Origin: an uncultured Mailhella sp.
Lineage (GTDB): Bacteria; Desulfobacterota; Desulfovibrionia; Desulfovibrionales; Desulfovibrionaceae
NCBI GenBank assembly: GCA_910577155.1
Contig: CAJTMS010000016.1
Location: 1-35,912, forward strand
Reading direction: 5' to 3'
Length of the DNA stretch: 35,912 nt
Shown here: positions 14,561 through 22,413 of the stretch, piece after piece
Numbering within the stretch: position 1 is the first letter of the stretch
Layout of the letters: every line of letters starts with the position of its first letter
Notes under the pieces: generated by a model
The model's input: the letters and a program-made list of their open reading frames with translations, nothing else
What the model was told of the DNA's origin: nothing
Database searches by the model: none
Program-made: the position numbers and the translations under genes

Positions 14561-17077
14561 ATGTTGAAAAATAAAGAAGAAATCCTTTTCCCCAAGACCC
14601 GCTCACAGCTGACAAAGCGGGATTTATTGCTCTACGAAGATACGCTCTGCAATGATTTACGGCATTTTATTCCGTTTGACAGCCATGCTCTGTATTTCCC
14701 CGTGGCAGATGAGTTGCAGGCGTATAAGTATATTGCTGAGGAAAAAAAACTTCTTCTGCCTCTTCGTTTCCATGATTTATTGCTGGGGATTTTTTTGCTC
14801 AAAGGGGTGACCGATAATGAAAAGATTTTTGCCGAGCTGCCTGCCCTTGTGCAGCTTTGCCTTGAAAAAATCCACCTCTATAAACGGGAACGGCTTGATG
14901 AAAAAAGCGGGCTTTTGCGTCCCCGCTTTTTCATGGAAAAATTAACCCGTGATGTGCAAAGCATTAATGCATATTTCCAAAGCACCATGCAGCATGATAT
15001 GCAAAAGCAGGAAAATGAATTTCCCCTCACCGGCGTGAATACGCTTTCCTCGTCTTTTTTTGCTGTTTCCAATGCTTTTTCTGTTTCTGCAAATACATCT
15101 GCTTTGCAGGAAGAGACGGAACTTTCAGCCATAAACCGTCAAAGTTCCGTAGGGCTTATGGTGCTGTCCATCCTTGGTATCAAAAAAGTGCGGGAAGTCA
15201 TGGGCTATCATGCGGCAGAGCGGTATTATCCCGTGCTTGCAAAAAAAATCCGTGCAAGTATCCCCGCAGATGCCTACTGCACATTGCTTGATGAAGATAA
15301 CTTCGCCATTTTATTTCCCGGGGCAAGCCGAAAAATGATGGATAATCTTGCCCATGACTGCCTTGCCATTGAAGAGAATGTTCTTTTTGATACTTATAAG
15401 CGACCATTTTTAAAAGAAAAAAATGCAAAACTTTCTTTTTGTGCGGGCTATGCGCTTTTTCCGCAGGACTGGGACGGTTCATCCGATTCGAGGGCTGTGG
15501 AGGAAGTACCGTATTTATTGGTGCATAAGGCAAAAATCACGGCAAAGCGTCTGCAGGAAGCAAAGGAAAGGCAAACAGCGCTGGCAGGTATGCAAAGTTT
15601 GGCGTATCGGCAAATTGTTCTGCATGGCGGCTCTGTAACAGGAGTGCTTCCCTATGCGCAAATTCAGGTGGATTTAGGACGCGAATGCGGAGCGTATGAA
15701 GGGATGTGCTTTAGCGTTGGTTTAGGCATGGATACGCGCAAAGGTGAAATTATTTTGCGCAAAGTGTATAAAGAGTATGCGGAAGCGGAAATACTCATGC
15801 TGGAAGATCCTACAGTGACTGTCAACGCGGGGGACAGGCTTTTTTATATTGCGGAGCGTTCCTTTGCAACCATGGATATTGATAAAAAAACACGCTGTTA
15901 TGCCTACAGTGATTTTGTCAATGTGGTCAATGATACTGTCGCAAGGGAAGAAAATCCCGTTTTTAGCCTTGCTTTGCTGTTTCTGCAGTGGAATGAGATG
16001 GAAGAACAGTCTTCAGAAACAGTTTCTTCCGAGCAGCATGAAAACAGGATGAAAAAAGCGGCGGCGGCACTTGCTCAGTATTTGCATAAGCATGGTTTGA
16101 AAAAAAATATTTTTGCGGAAGTGCCGACATTTGGCAGTTTGAGTTTTAACAGCATTTTGGTATATCATAAAAATGTGCAGGCTGACGCATTGCAGGCTTT
16201 GTATGCAGATGCATTGCAGCATATCCAAAAGAAATTTAATATGCGCGGAGCTGTGGGTTTATGTTCGTATCCCTATTTGCATTACAGCCCCGCCGAGATG
16301 TGGGAAAGCGTGCGGAAAGCCTTGAATTATGCCTTGCTTTTGCCGGAACCCCATGTGGGAATTTTGGATAGTTTGGCAATTAATATCAGTGCGGACAGGA
16401 AATTCAGCTTGGGTGACACCTTCGGGGCGGTGGAAGAATACCGCATGGCACTTTTAGCGGATACAGACAATATTTTAGCGTGGAACTCCCTAGGCGTTTG
16501 CCTTGCGGATTTGGGGCGGCATGCTGAAGCAAAAAATGCCTTTGAAATTGCCTACAGTAAAAATAATAAAGATTTTACAACTTGTTATAATCTCGGTACG
16601 ACGTGTCTTGCTCTTGAAGATAAAAAATCAGCCAAGGAATTTTTCCTTGCAAGCCTTGCCATAAACCCCGAACATCTTTATGCCAGAATACGGCTTGGGG
16701 AAATAGCTGAAAAGGAAAGAGATTTTGAAACCGCAAGGGAGCAATATGCACTTGCCCGACAGGCTGCCCCTGAAAGTTCCGTGCCCTACCGTTCCATGGC
16801 AAAGCTTTTTATGCAGGAAGGGGATTTTGAAAATGCCCGTGAATATTTACAAAAGGCTTTGCATAAAAACAGTGAGGACGCAGTAAGCCTGCAGCTGCTC
16901 GCCGGATTGTATTTGGACAGCCGCGAAGATGCGGGACTGGCGGAAATGCTTGCACGGCAAAGTATAGCTCTTTTGCCCTATCGGCGCGCGGCATGGGCAG
17001 AGCTTGCCAGAGCCCTTGATATGCAGGGTAAAACCGGAGAAGCGCTTGAAATACGCCGTACAAGCATGAGGTTTTGA
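14561..17077 (+). CDS. Degenerate GGDEF-domain protein with C-terminal TPR repeats
   Basis: An 838-residue soluble protein with an unusual architecture. Residues 1 to about 108 look like a small sensory (GAF-like) domain. DEKSGLLRPRFFMEKL at about 111-126 is the start of a GGDEF fold, but the active-site loop reads LDEDNF (about 243-249) instead of GGDEF. It is therefore probably not an active diguanylate cyclase. Residues about 355-435 form a beta-rich segment ending in VNAGDRLFYI. Residues about 440-600 resemble a second, even more diverged cyclase-like domain. From about 620 to the end are five to six tetratricopeptide repeats (LAWNSLGVCLADLGRHAEA, TCYNLGTTCLALEDKKSA and so on). No signal peptide or membrane segment is seen. 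The start has AGAGG upstream. It probably serves as a scaffold or nucleotide sensor, but the role is unknown. Confidence 0.85.
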   Translation: MLKNKEEILFPKTRSQLTKRDLLLYEDTLCNDLRHFIPFDSHALYFPVADELQAYKYIAEEKKLLLPLRFHDLLLGIFLLKGVTDNEKIFAELPALVQLCLEKIHLYKRERLDEKSGLLRPRFFMEKLTRDVQSINAYFQSTMQHDMQKQENEFPLTGVNTLSSSFFAVSNAFSVSANTSALQEETELSAINRQSSVGLMVLSILGIKKVREVMGYHAAERYYPVLAKKIRASIPADAYCTLLDEDNFAILFPGASRKMMDNLAHDCLAIEENVLFDTYKRPFLKEKNAKLSFCAGYALFPQDWDGSSDSRAVEEVPYLLVHKAKITAKRLQEAKERQTALAGMQSLAYRQIVLHGGSVTGVLPYAQIQVDLGRECGAYEGMCFSVGLGMDTRKGEIILRKVYKEYAEAEILMLEDPTVTVNAGDRLFYIAERSFATMDIDKKTRCYAYSDFVNVVNDTVAREENPVFSLALLFLQWNEMEEQSSETVSSEQHENRMKKAAAALAQYLHKHGLKKNIFAEVPTFGSLSFNSILVYHKNVQADALQALYADALQHIQKKFNMRGAVGLCSYPYLHYSPAEMWESVRKALNYALLLPEPHVGILDSLAINISADRKFSLGDTFGAVEEYRMALLADTDNILAWNSLGVCLADLGRHAEAKNAFEIAYSKNNKDFTTCYNLGTTCLALEDKKSAKEFFLASLAINPEHLYARIRLGEIAEKERDFETAREQYALARQAAPESSVPYRSMAKLFMQEGDFENAREYLQKALHKNSEDAVSLQLLAGLYLDSREDAGLAEMLARQSIALLPYRRAAWAELARALDMQGKTGEALEIRRTSMRF

Positions 17078-17355
17078 TGACAAAAGAAGAACGCGTTGCT
17101 TTGGCGCAAAAACTTATGGAAGAAGAGGCAAAGGGCATGAGCGTGCAGGCTTTGGGAAATGCCGTGCTTGCTGAGGTTCTGCGGCTTGAAAAGGCAGGAG
17201 AAACTGCGGAAGCAAAGGCTTTTGAAGCGTTTTTACCCATAGACGAGGGATTTTTGGCTTCTCTTCTTCCGCTTTTAGGGCAGGAAGAATTTGAAAAAAC
17301 GCTTGTATTGTATAAAGCGGAAAAAACAAAACAGCGCACAGCGTATTTAAGTTAG
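17077..17355 (+). CDS. Small hypothetical protein linked to the TPR protein
   Basis: A 92-residue, Ala/Leu/Glu-rich, largely helical protein of no recognised family. The chosen ATG overlaps the stop codon of the TPR protein by one base (TGATG), a sign of translational coupling. A TTG three bases earlier is possible but less likely. There is no signal peptide. The motif-poor sequence, position and charge pattern suggest a small partner of the upstream scaffold protein; that is inference. It is followed by a 107-base gap with a new promoter, so it is the last gene of its operon. Confidence 0.7.
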   Translation: MTKEERVALAQKLMEEEAKGMSVQALGNAVLAEVLRLEKAGETAEAKAFEAFLPIDEGFLASLLPLLGQEEFEKTLVLYKAEKTKQRTAYLS

Positions 17356-17404
17356 TTTTATCAGATTTTCTTTTATATTAAGACTGCTTTATGCTTTTCA
17401 AAAC

Positions 17405-17433
17405 TTGACCAAAGAAGGATTGAACGATATATA
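17405..17433 (+). promoter_or_regulatory. Probable sigma-70 promoter of tatA
   Basis: TTGACC (17405-17410) and TATATA (17428-17433) are spaced by exactly 17 bases, 29 bases before the tatA start. Confidence 0.65.
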
Positions 17434-17462
17434 GAGAAAAAATGCCTTGTATGGAGGTTCGC

Positions 17463-17663
17463 ATGTTTGGAATTGGTACGCAGGAACTTTTAATTATTTT
17501 CATTTTAATTTTTGTTATTTTTGGAGCAAAGCGTCTTCCGTCTTTGGGAAGTGGACTTGGTAAAGCTATCCGCAATTTTAAACAAGGTGTTTCAGAACCT
17601 GATGAAATTGACATTACACCTCATAAAAATGATGATACAAAAAATGAACATAAAGAAGGGTAG
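17463..17663 (+). CDS. tatA: Sec-independent protein translocase subunit TatA
   Basis: Pore-forming component of the twin-arginine translocase. It carries the family's short N-terminus, one membrane helix (ELLIIFILIFVIF) and the FGAKRLPSLGSGLGKAIRNFK hinge plus amphipathic helix. An acidic and basic tail follows. The ATG at 17463 is preceded by GGAGG, giving 66 residues. An upstream in-frame ATG at 17442 lacks a ribosome-binding site and would add seven residues before the conserved start. tatB/tatC are not adjacent. In sulfate reducers TatA serves periplasmic hydrogenases and formate dehydrogenases. Confidence 0.95.
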   Translation: MFGIGTQELLIIFILIFVIFGAKRLPSLGSGLGKAIRNFKQGVSEPDEIDITPHKNDDTKNEHKEG

Positions 17664-17665
17664 CC

Positions 17666-18100
17666 ATGATTGTTGAACAAATTTCCGTATTTCTTGAAAA
17701 TAAAGCCGGCAGGCTCATGGAAGTGACAAGAACTTTGTCCGAAGCGCAGGTCAATATTCGGGCTTTGTCTTTAGCCGATACTTCTGATTTTGGAATTTTG
17801 CGTCTTATAGTAGATGACACGGACAAGGCACAAAGTGTTTTGAAAGAAAAAGGCTTTACCATTGGCAAAACAGGGGTTGTTGCGGTGGAAGTAGGCGATC
17901 ATCCCGGTGGCTTGCAGGCAATTTTGGAAGTTTTTGAAAGCGCAGGCGTCAATGTGGAATATATGTATGCTTTTGTGCAGAAAAACAGTGAAAATGCAAC
18001 GCTTATTTTCCGTTTGGACAGAACGGAAACAGCTCTGGAAGAATTGCAAAATCATCATATTAATGTTCTTTCCGTTGAAAAAGTTTGCGGCTCCAAGTAG
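17666..18100 (+). CDS. Tandem ACT-domain protein
   Basis: A 144-residue cytosolic protein made of two ACT domains, about residues 1-70 (QISVFLENKAGRLMEVTRTL, VNIRALSLADTSDFGILRLI) and 71-144 (VVAVEVGDHPGGLQAILEVF, VNVEYMYAFVQ). ACT domains bind small ligands, usually amino acids. Stand-alone tandem-ACT proteins of this length are often encoded next to phenylacetate-CoA ligase-type genes, but none is present here. It starts two bases after the tatA stop with AGAAGGGTAGCC-ATG, so it is co-transcribed with tatA. A strong terminator follows. The ligand is not known. Confidence 0.92.
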   Translation: MIVEQISVFLENKAGRLMEVTRTLSEAQVNIRALSLADTSDFGILRLIVDDTDKAQSVLKEKGFTIGKTGVVAVEVGDHPGGLQAILEVFESAGVNVEYMYAFVQKNSENATLIFRLDRTETALEELQNHHINVLSVEKVCGSK

Positions 18101-18101
18101 G

Positions 18102-18136
18102 ACAAAAAGGCAATGCGTGAGCATTGCTTTTTTTGT
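18102..18136 (+). terminator. Intrinsic terminator of tatA-ACT operon
   Basis: A GGCAATGC/GCATTGC(T) stem with a GTGA loop, flanked by A and T runs, lies directly after the ACT gene stop and before the phosphatase gene. The A run makes it possibly bidirectional. Confidence 0.85.
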
Positions 18137-18165
18137 AATTTTTTAGTGACAGCGTGCAGGGAAAA

Positions 18166-19722
18166 ATGACAGAAGAAAATACTGCAAAAATTGTGGCTGT
18201 ACTTGATCTCGGCACCAATTCCGTGCGTATGAATATTGTGCAGATTGAGGCAAATGGTTCTCCGGTGCTTTTAACGCAAAAAAAAGAAATGGTGCAGCTT
18301 GGGACCGGGGCTATAAGCCATATCGCAGCCGATGCCATGGAAAGAACGTTGCAGGCACTGCGGCAATTTGCAGAAATCTGCAAAGAATATCATGTGACGG
18401 AATATCTGGCAGTTGCCACTTCTGCCGTTCGGGAAGCAGCAAACGGCAATGAGTTTTTAGCAGAAATAGAGCGGCAGACAGGCATAGTTTTTAATACTGT
18501 TTCCGGTGTTGAAGAAGCCCGCCTTATTTATAAGGGGGTTGCAAAAGATTTTCTGCCCAGTGATACGCTGCGGTTATTTTTGGATATTGGCGGCGGCAGC
18601 AGCGAATGTATAGTAGGCGATACCACTTCCTACAGGGAGCTTGACAGTGTCAAGGTTGGCTGTGTGCGTTTGGCAAACATGTTTATGGAAGATAAGCACG
18701 GCACGGTGAGTGAGCAGGAATACAGCGAAATACAAAATTATATCCGCCTTGTCATGAGCCATACGTTTGCCCGTTTATCTTCCTATGCGCTGAAAGAAAT
18801 GGTCGTAAGCTCAGGTACCGCCCGCTGTCTTTTGCTTATGGCTAAGAATTTAGACAGGGAACACTGCGTGCAGGAAAATTGCCTTTCTTATGCAAGTGTG
18901 TGCAGGCTTGCCCGTTTTCTTTGTTCACAAACAGAAGAAGAGAGAAAGCAAATTATCGGTATGCACCCAAAACGGGTGAATATTATTATCCCCGGCATTG
19001 CTATTTTGCAGACTGTCATGGAAGTCCTCGGTTTTCATTCTTGCTTTGTCAGTGAAGCCGGGCTCCGTGAAGGGCTTTTACAAGAATACCTTGCAAAGCA
19101 TTATGCTCCTTTCCACTCTTCAAATCCTGTGTCCATTCAGGAGCAAAGCGTTCTTAAATTAGCTAAATCAGGAAAATTTGAAGAACAGCATGCCCGTCAT
19201 GTTGCGGATTTGGCACTGCGTGTATTTGACAGTGCCCGGGAATTTTCTTTGCATCATTTTACGGAGCAAAGCCGTCAGCTTCTTTATTTTGCAGGGCTTT
19301 TGCATGATATCGGTATTGCCATCGGCTATTCCGGACATGATATGCACGGCTATTATATTGTCAAAAATTATATAAATTTACTTGGCTTTACGGAAAAAAG
19401 CCGACTGGAGCTTGCTCTTCTTGTCGGTTCCCACAGAATGAAAGAAAATACCTGCCTGCAGGAATGTGATGAAATCAGCCCTGCGCAGCGAAAGGAACTG
19501 GAACACTTGTCCTGTTTTCTCAAAATTGCCGAATCCCTTGACAGAAGCTATGAGCAATACGTGGAAGACGTCTATTTTGCCGTGGAAGGGGAAGACTTGA
19601 ATTTATGCATTGAATGTGCTGTGCCAACCTGTCTTGAACAAAAGAAAATCGACGAGGGTTTTCCCTTTATTAAAAAAGTTTTTCCGGATTTAAACGCCAT
19701 TGTCTGGAAGATTAAAGAATAA
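18166..19722 (+). CDS. Ppx/GppA phosphatase with C-terminal HD domain
   Basis: Exopolyphosphatase/guanosine pentaphosphatase family enzyme, acting on polyphosphate or pppGpp. The actin-like ATPase fold shows its two phosphate-binding motifs, DLGTNSVRM (residues 14-22) and DIGGGSSE (140-147). The C-terminal part, from about residue 325, is an HD-type domain with the His-Asp pair in LLHDIG at 380-381 and further His in SGHDMHGYYI. Its length of about 518 residues matches E. coli Ppx/GppA (about 500). I chose the ATG at 18166, preceded by CAGGGA. A GTG at 18154 in the same frame would add four residues but lacks a ribosome-binding site. Which substrate is preferred cannot be read from the sequence. 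Confidence 0.93.
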   Translation: MTEENTAKIVAVLDLGTNSVRMNIVQIEANGSPVLLTQKKEMVQLGTGAISHIAADAMERTLQALRQFAEICKEYHVTEYLAVATSAVREAANGNEFLAEIERQTGIVFNTVSGVEEARLIYKGVAKDFLPSDTLRLFLDIGGGSSECIVGDTTSYRELDSVKVGCVRLANMFMEDKHGTVSEQEYSEIQNYIRLVMSHTFARLSSYALKEMVVSSGTARCLLLMAKNLDREHCVQENCLSYASVCRLARFLCSQTEEERKQIIGMHPKRVNIIIPGIAILQTVMEVLGFHSCFVSEAGLREGLLQEYLAKHYAPFHSSNPVSIQEQSVLKLAKSGKFEEQHARHVADLALRVFDSAREFSLHHFTEQSRQLLYFAGLLHDIGIAIGYSGHDMHGYYIVKNYINLLGFTEKSRLELALLVGSHRMKENTCLQECDEISPAQRKELEHLSCFLKIAESLDRSYEQYVEDVYFAVEGEDLNLCIECAVPTCLEQKKIDEGFPFIKKVFPDLNAIVWKIKE

Positions 19723-19959
19723 TTTTTTGCTTCGTCATTGCACGCTATACCGGCATAATACCTCATTGCCGTCATTACACCTATTGCGGGGAATGAAGTG
19801 ACGCTGCAATTTTTTAAAGGCAGCAGGGTATCTCCGTTTATTTCTTCCAAATAATTGCAGAACAGAAATGGACAGCAGAGATAAAAGTTTTCCCTTGCAT
19901 AAAATTGTTCTCAATAATTACCTGAACTGCTTATTTTTAATGAGAAATGCTCAAAATTG
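19723..19959. other. Gene-free interval with degraded repeats
   Basis: No coding sequence is seen between the convergent phosphatase and MFS genes. It holds imperfect inverted arms at 19727-19739 and 19792-19809 (TTGC-NN-CGTCA type) around further CGTCATT copies, and a degenerate REP-like copy at 19883-19901. This looks like the wreckage of intergenic repeats. Confidence 0.5.
19883..19901 (+). repeat. Degenerate copy of the REP-like repeat
   Basis: AAAAGTTTTCCCTTGCATA differs from the right arm at 5781-5800 by one deleted C and one C-to-T change. Only a half element is present. Confidence 0.5.
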
Positions 19960-21147
19960 TTATTTCTTGACTTTGATTGTCGCGGCATAAGCACTGTTGC
20001 AAAGTCCCAGCAGGGCTGAGAGGACAAATAAGGTTTCTATGCCGAGAACTTTCCATATCCAGCCGCCGCAAAGGGCAATGAGCACGCTGATAAGGTGATT
20101 GACGGATAAACCTGTGGAAATGGTTGCCCGCACTTCGTCTGTCGTTTCTGATAAATCCTGCACGTATACATTGGAAGCCATGGAAGCCAATGAAATGACA
20201 GAATCTAAGATATAGTTGATACAGCAGATAATAAAGGCAATATACATGGGGAAAATATGGTGGGCAAAGCCATAGAAAAAGCAAACAATCACTAAAATCA
20301 ACGTGTCTGCAATCATAACGGTTTTGTAGCCGATACGGTCAATAATTTTCCCGACAATGGGCGAAGCAAAAAAGCAGCAAATGGAAGAGACAGCAAATAA
20401 GGTGCTGATAATCATTGCGTTCGCCCCATAAAACAGAACAAGAACATAGGGACCAAAGGTTAAAAATATTTGTTTTCTTGCCCCGTAAAAGACTTCGAGG
20501 ATGTAATATTTATTGTATTTTTTACGAAAATAAAATCTGCGTTTTGTTTTGTCTGTGGCGCTGTTTCCTGTCATTTGCAGGGAGGAAAAAAGCCCTAAAA
20601 GCATGACAGCCGCCGTACCCCAAAAAACGGAAGTGAATAATTCCCCTGTGCTTGCAAAAAAAGAAAATACGACAATAACAACAGCAAAACCGGCAAGATT
20701 GCCGATTTGGTACATGGCAGTCTGCAATCCAAGTGCTTCGCCTCCGTGGTCTTTTTTGGCATATTCCAAAGACAGCGTACTTCGCATGCCTACCTGCATG
20801 TGTTCGCCAAGGGAAAAAACAAACATGGCAAGAATGGCATATACCCGTACAGCAGGTACGACTGCGTGCATGCACATCCCTATCATCATAATAAGCGAGC
20901 CAATTTTATAGATTTTTTCAGCAGAAAACATATAAAGTGCAGCAAGGATAAAAATAAAGGCAAGTCCCGGAAGTTCTCGGAAAAATTCTGACACACCTTT
21001 ATCAAATGCAGACATGCTGACAATTTCAGCTAAATAGTTATCGAGTATGCCTTTATATAAGCCGCAGCCAATTCCAAAAATAAGTATGGAAAGGAAAAAA
21101 GGTTTGTATTTTGCGCCGGGTTTAAAGATGTTTTGAAATTTGCTCAT
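19960..21147 (-). CDS. Major facilitator superfamily transporter
   Basis: A 395-residue inner-membrane protein with about twelve hydrophobic segments in two six-helix halves, linked by a basic central loop (TDKTKRRFYFRKKYNKYY). That is the usual MFS layout. The loop SPIVGKIIDRIGYKT between helices 8 and 9 is the C-terminal counterpart of the MFS motif A. The motif after helix 2 in the first half is poorly conserved. The substrate cannot be assigned. The gene is single and minus-strand, with a weak ribosome-binding site, and diverges from the Fur-box gene at 21460 across 312 bases. Divergence could imply shared regulation but I see no second operator near this gene. Confidence 0.85.
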   Translation of the reverse strand: MSKFQNIFKPGAKYKPFFLSILIFGIGCGLYKGILDNYLAEIVSMSAFDKGVSEFFRELPGLAFIFILAALYMFSAEKIYKIGSLIMMIGMCMHAVVPAVRVYAILAMFVFSLGEHMQVGMRSTLSLEYAKKDHGGEALGLQTAMYQIGNLAGFAVVIVVFSFFASTGELFTSVFWGTAAVMLLGLFSSLQMTGNSATDKTKRRFYFRKKYNKYYILEVFYGARKQIFLTFGPYVLVLFYGANAMIISTLFAVSSICCFFASPIVGKIIDRIGYKTVMIADTLILVIVCFFYGFAHHIFPMYIAFIICCINYILDSVISLASMASNVYVQDLSETTDEVRATISTGLSVNHLISVLIALCGGWIWKVLGIETLFVLSALLGLCNSAYAATIKVKK

Positions 21148-21383
21148 AGTCTTTGCTTTGGGGATAACGTTGCAGGATATAACTCATTCTTGTGACAGTA
21201 TTTATAAAGAGAGTAACGCGATATTGCAACAAAAATTATGCGGCTGCCAAACGATTTTGTCTTTGAGGAAAAGATTTTTTTTGTGGAAAAAGGATAGCAC
21301 AAGCAAATTTTAAAAGAGTTTTATGAAAATAATATATAATTATAGTAAGTTATTATAAAAAATTTCATTTTTTTAAATTGATA

Positions 21384-21400
21384 TTGACATTCAATTTCAA
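21384..21400 (+). promoter_or_regulatory. Fur/PerR-like operator
   Basis: TTGACATTCAATTTCAA is an imperfect 17-base palindrome (14 of 17 positions symmetric). Its inner 15 bases follow a 7-1-7 arrangement that matches TGATAAT-N-ATTATCA at 10 of 14 positions. It overlaps the -35 box of the promoter for the Cys-rich protein, the classic place for a repressor. That a Fur-family regulator binds is inference. Confidence 0.55.
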
Positions 21401-21412
21401 TTAAGCGATAGT
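21384..21412 (+). promoter_or_regulatory. Probable sigma-70 promoter of the Cys-rich protein gene
   Basis: A consensus TTGACA (21384-21389) and GATAGT (21407-21412, four of six) are separated by 17 bases, 47 bases upstream of the start codon. Confidence 0.6.
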
Positions 21413-21459
21413 GTCTTTAACGAAACGCTACAATATATTTTATGAGAAAAGGAGTGAAT

Positions 21460-21855
21460 ATGAACACAGCAGGATATAGTATTGAGTATAGGCACAGCAA
21501 CGGAAATATGCATGTTGGTGTGCACGGTGAATTTAATCATAATACTGCAGATGCAGTCTTGGAGATTTTGCATACTGCCTACAAAGGCAGCGGACGTATT
21601 TTTATTGATACGGCAAAAATTCAGCACATAGTGGAAAGCGGTGCAGAATATTTTAAAACAGCCTGTGCGGTACGGGGTGTTCCCATAACCTGTTTGTTTT
21701 TTAAAGGAGAAAAGGGAAAACATCTTGGACCCAACGGCTCAAAAGTACTTTTGATGAAGGAACGGGAAAAGAAATGCTGTGGAAACTGTAAAAACTGTGC
21801 GTGTAAAAATCATAAAGCCAATTCTGCAGAAAAGAGGACATGCTGTGCAGAGTGA
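21460..21855 (+). CDS. Small protein with Cys-rich C-terminal tail
   Basis: A 131-residue cytosolic protein. Residues 1 to about 95 (VGVHGEFNHNTADAVLEILH, GRIFIDTAKIQHIVESGAEYFKTA) have the strand-helix rhythm of a small STAS-like alpha/beta domain; this fold guess is uncertain. The tail starting at residue 106 carries seven cysteines, CCxxCxxCxC then a final CC at 128-129, plus a His. This is a likely metal-binding (iron, zinc, copper or Fe-S) segment. The ATG at 21460 is chosen because AAAGGAG lies five bases upstream. The ATG at 21442 has no ribosome-binding site. The Fur-like operator over its promoter suggests it is made under iron limitation or oxidative stress. The family is not recognised. 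Confidence 0.75.
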   Translation: MNTAGYSIEYRHSNGNMHVGVHGEFNHNTADAVLEILHTAYKGSGRIFIDTAKIQHIVESGAEYFKTACAVRGVPITCLFFKGEKGKHLGPNGSKVLLMKEREKKCCGNCKNCACKNHKANSAEKRTCCAE

Positions 21856-21991
21856 AAGCGCAGGGGAGAAGAAAACGGAAATTGCTGACGGCTTGAAAAG
21901 ATTGTCCACAGTTTGTCAAATAAGAAGGAAAAAGAGCATTGGCTCTGCGAAGACTTTTCAAAAAGATACCTTTACGACATATATCTTATAA
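21845..21991 (+). CDS. Possible short basic ORF overlapping the Cys-rich gene
   Basis: A GTG start overlaps the end of the Cys-rich gene in another frame, with AGAGGA a few bases upstream. It opens a 48-residue, Lys/Arg-rich reading frame (SESAGEKKTEIADGLKRL and beyond). It could be a translationally coupled small protein, but its composition is also what AT-rich noncoding DNA gives. There are no recognisable motifs. Confidence 0.2.
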   Translation: MQSESAGEKKTEIADGLKRLSTVCQIRRKKSIGSAKTFQKDTFTTYIL

Positions 21992-22051
21992 GAAAATTTT
22001 TTGTCTGCCATGACTGTTCATAATCTACCGTAAAGTTATGACAACCTCCTG

Positions 22052-22084
22052 AAAAAAACGAGTTTTAGAACTCGTTTTTTTTTT
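22052..22084 (+). terminator. Intrinsic terminator downstream of the Cys-rich protein gene
   Basis: An ACGAGTT/AACTCGT stem with a TTAG loop is extended by flanking A and T runs, ending in a long T tract. It lies about 200 bases after the Cys-rich gene, so that transcript would have a long 3' tail. Confidence 0.85.
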
Positions 22085-22113
22085 ACTGCGTTATATATAT
22101 TTTGAGAATTTCT

Positions 22114-22133
22114 TATGCAGGGGGAAAACTTTT
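22114..22133 (-). repeat. REP-like repeat, half copy
   Basis: Exactly the reverse complement of the 20 bases at 5781-5800. No partner arm is found nearby, so it is a half element. Confidence 0.7.
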
Positions 22134-22295
22134 ATCGCTGCTGTCCGGTAATTGAGCGTTTACATTCTGTCAGATAACTCCAAGAGTGTAAATCTTGCAG
22201 AATGTTAAGGTTCTCGTACGCGGCGAGGCAGGAAAATGAAATATCCTCATTCGGGTGCCATAACAGTGCGAAATGATGAGGCTGTACGGGGAAAT

Positions 22296-22349
22296 GAAAG
22301 AAGGGGTACGGACAGAGGGGGAATATCCCCCGAAGCGTACCCCTCTTTC
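22296..22349. repeat. Long G/C-rich nested hairpin
   Basis: Outer arms GAAAGAAGGGGTACG and CGTACCCCTCTTTC (one bulge) enclose an inner GGGGGA-ATA-TCCCCC hairpin. It is the most stable structure of the gene-free segment. No T run follows on either strand, so a simple terminator is unlikely. Confidence 0.75.
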
Positions 22350-22362
22350 CGAGCAGGAGTAA

Positions 22363-22413
22363 AACCCTTTATAACTAATGATGATATTATTAGTTACGTT
22401 AAAAAAGAGGGTT
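22363..22413. repeat. Two-level AT-rich inverted repeat
   Basis: TAACTAAT (22372-22379) pairs with ATTAGTTA (22389-22396). The outer AACCCT (22363-22368) pairs with AGGGTT (22408-22413). It lies just downstream of the minus-strand exported-protein gene at 22466 and may end its transcript. Confidence 0.6.

Larger units (their letters stand above)
21148..21459. other. 312-base divergent intergenic region
   Basis: Very AT-rich, with no credible gene. It holds the start regions of the MFS gene (minus) and the Cys-rich protein gene (plus). The only clear signal is the palindrome/promoter at 21384-21412. A GTTGCA/TGCAAC pair of short inverted words occurs near the MFS side and may be chance. Confidence 0.5.

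Noticed and set aside
21165..21235. GTTGCA/TGCAAC inverted words upstream of the MFS gene as an operator
   Set aside because: Arms are only six bases and more than 40 bases apart, compatible with chance.
22140..22235. Possible tRNA in the structured segment
   Set aside because: No acceptor-stem pairing with a T-arm GGTTCGAATCC-type sequence or cloverleaf spacing could be found.
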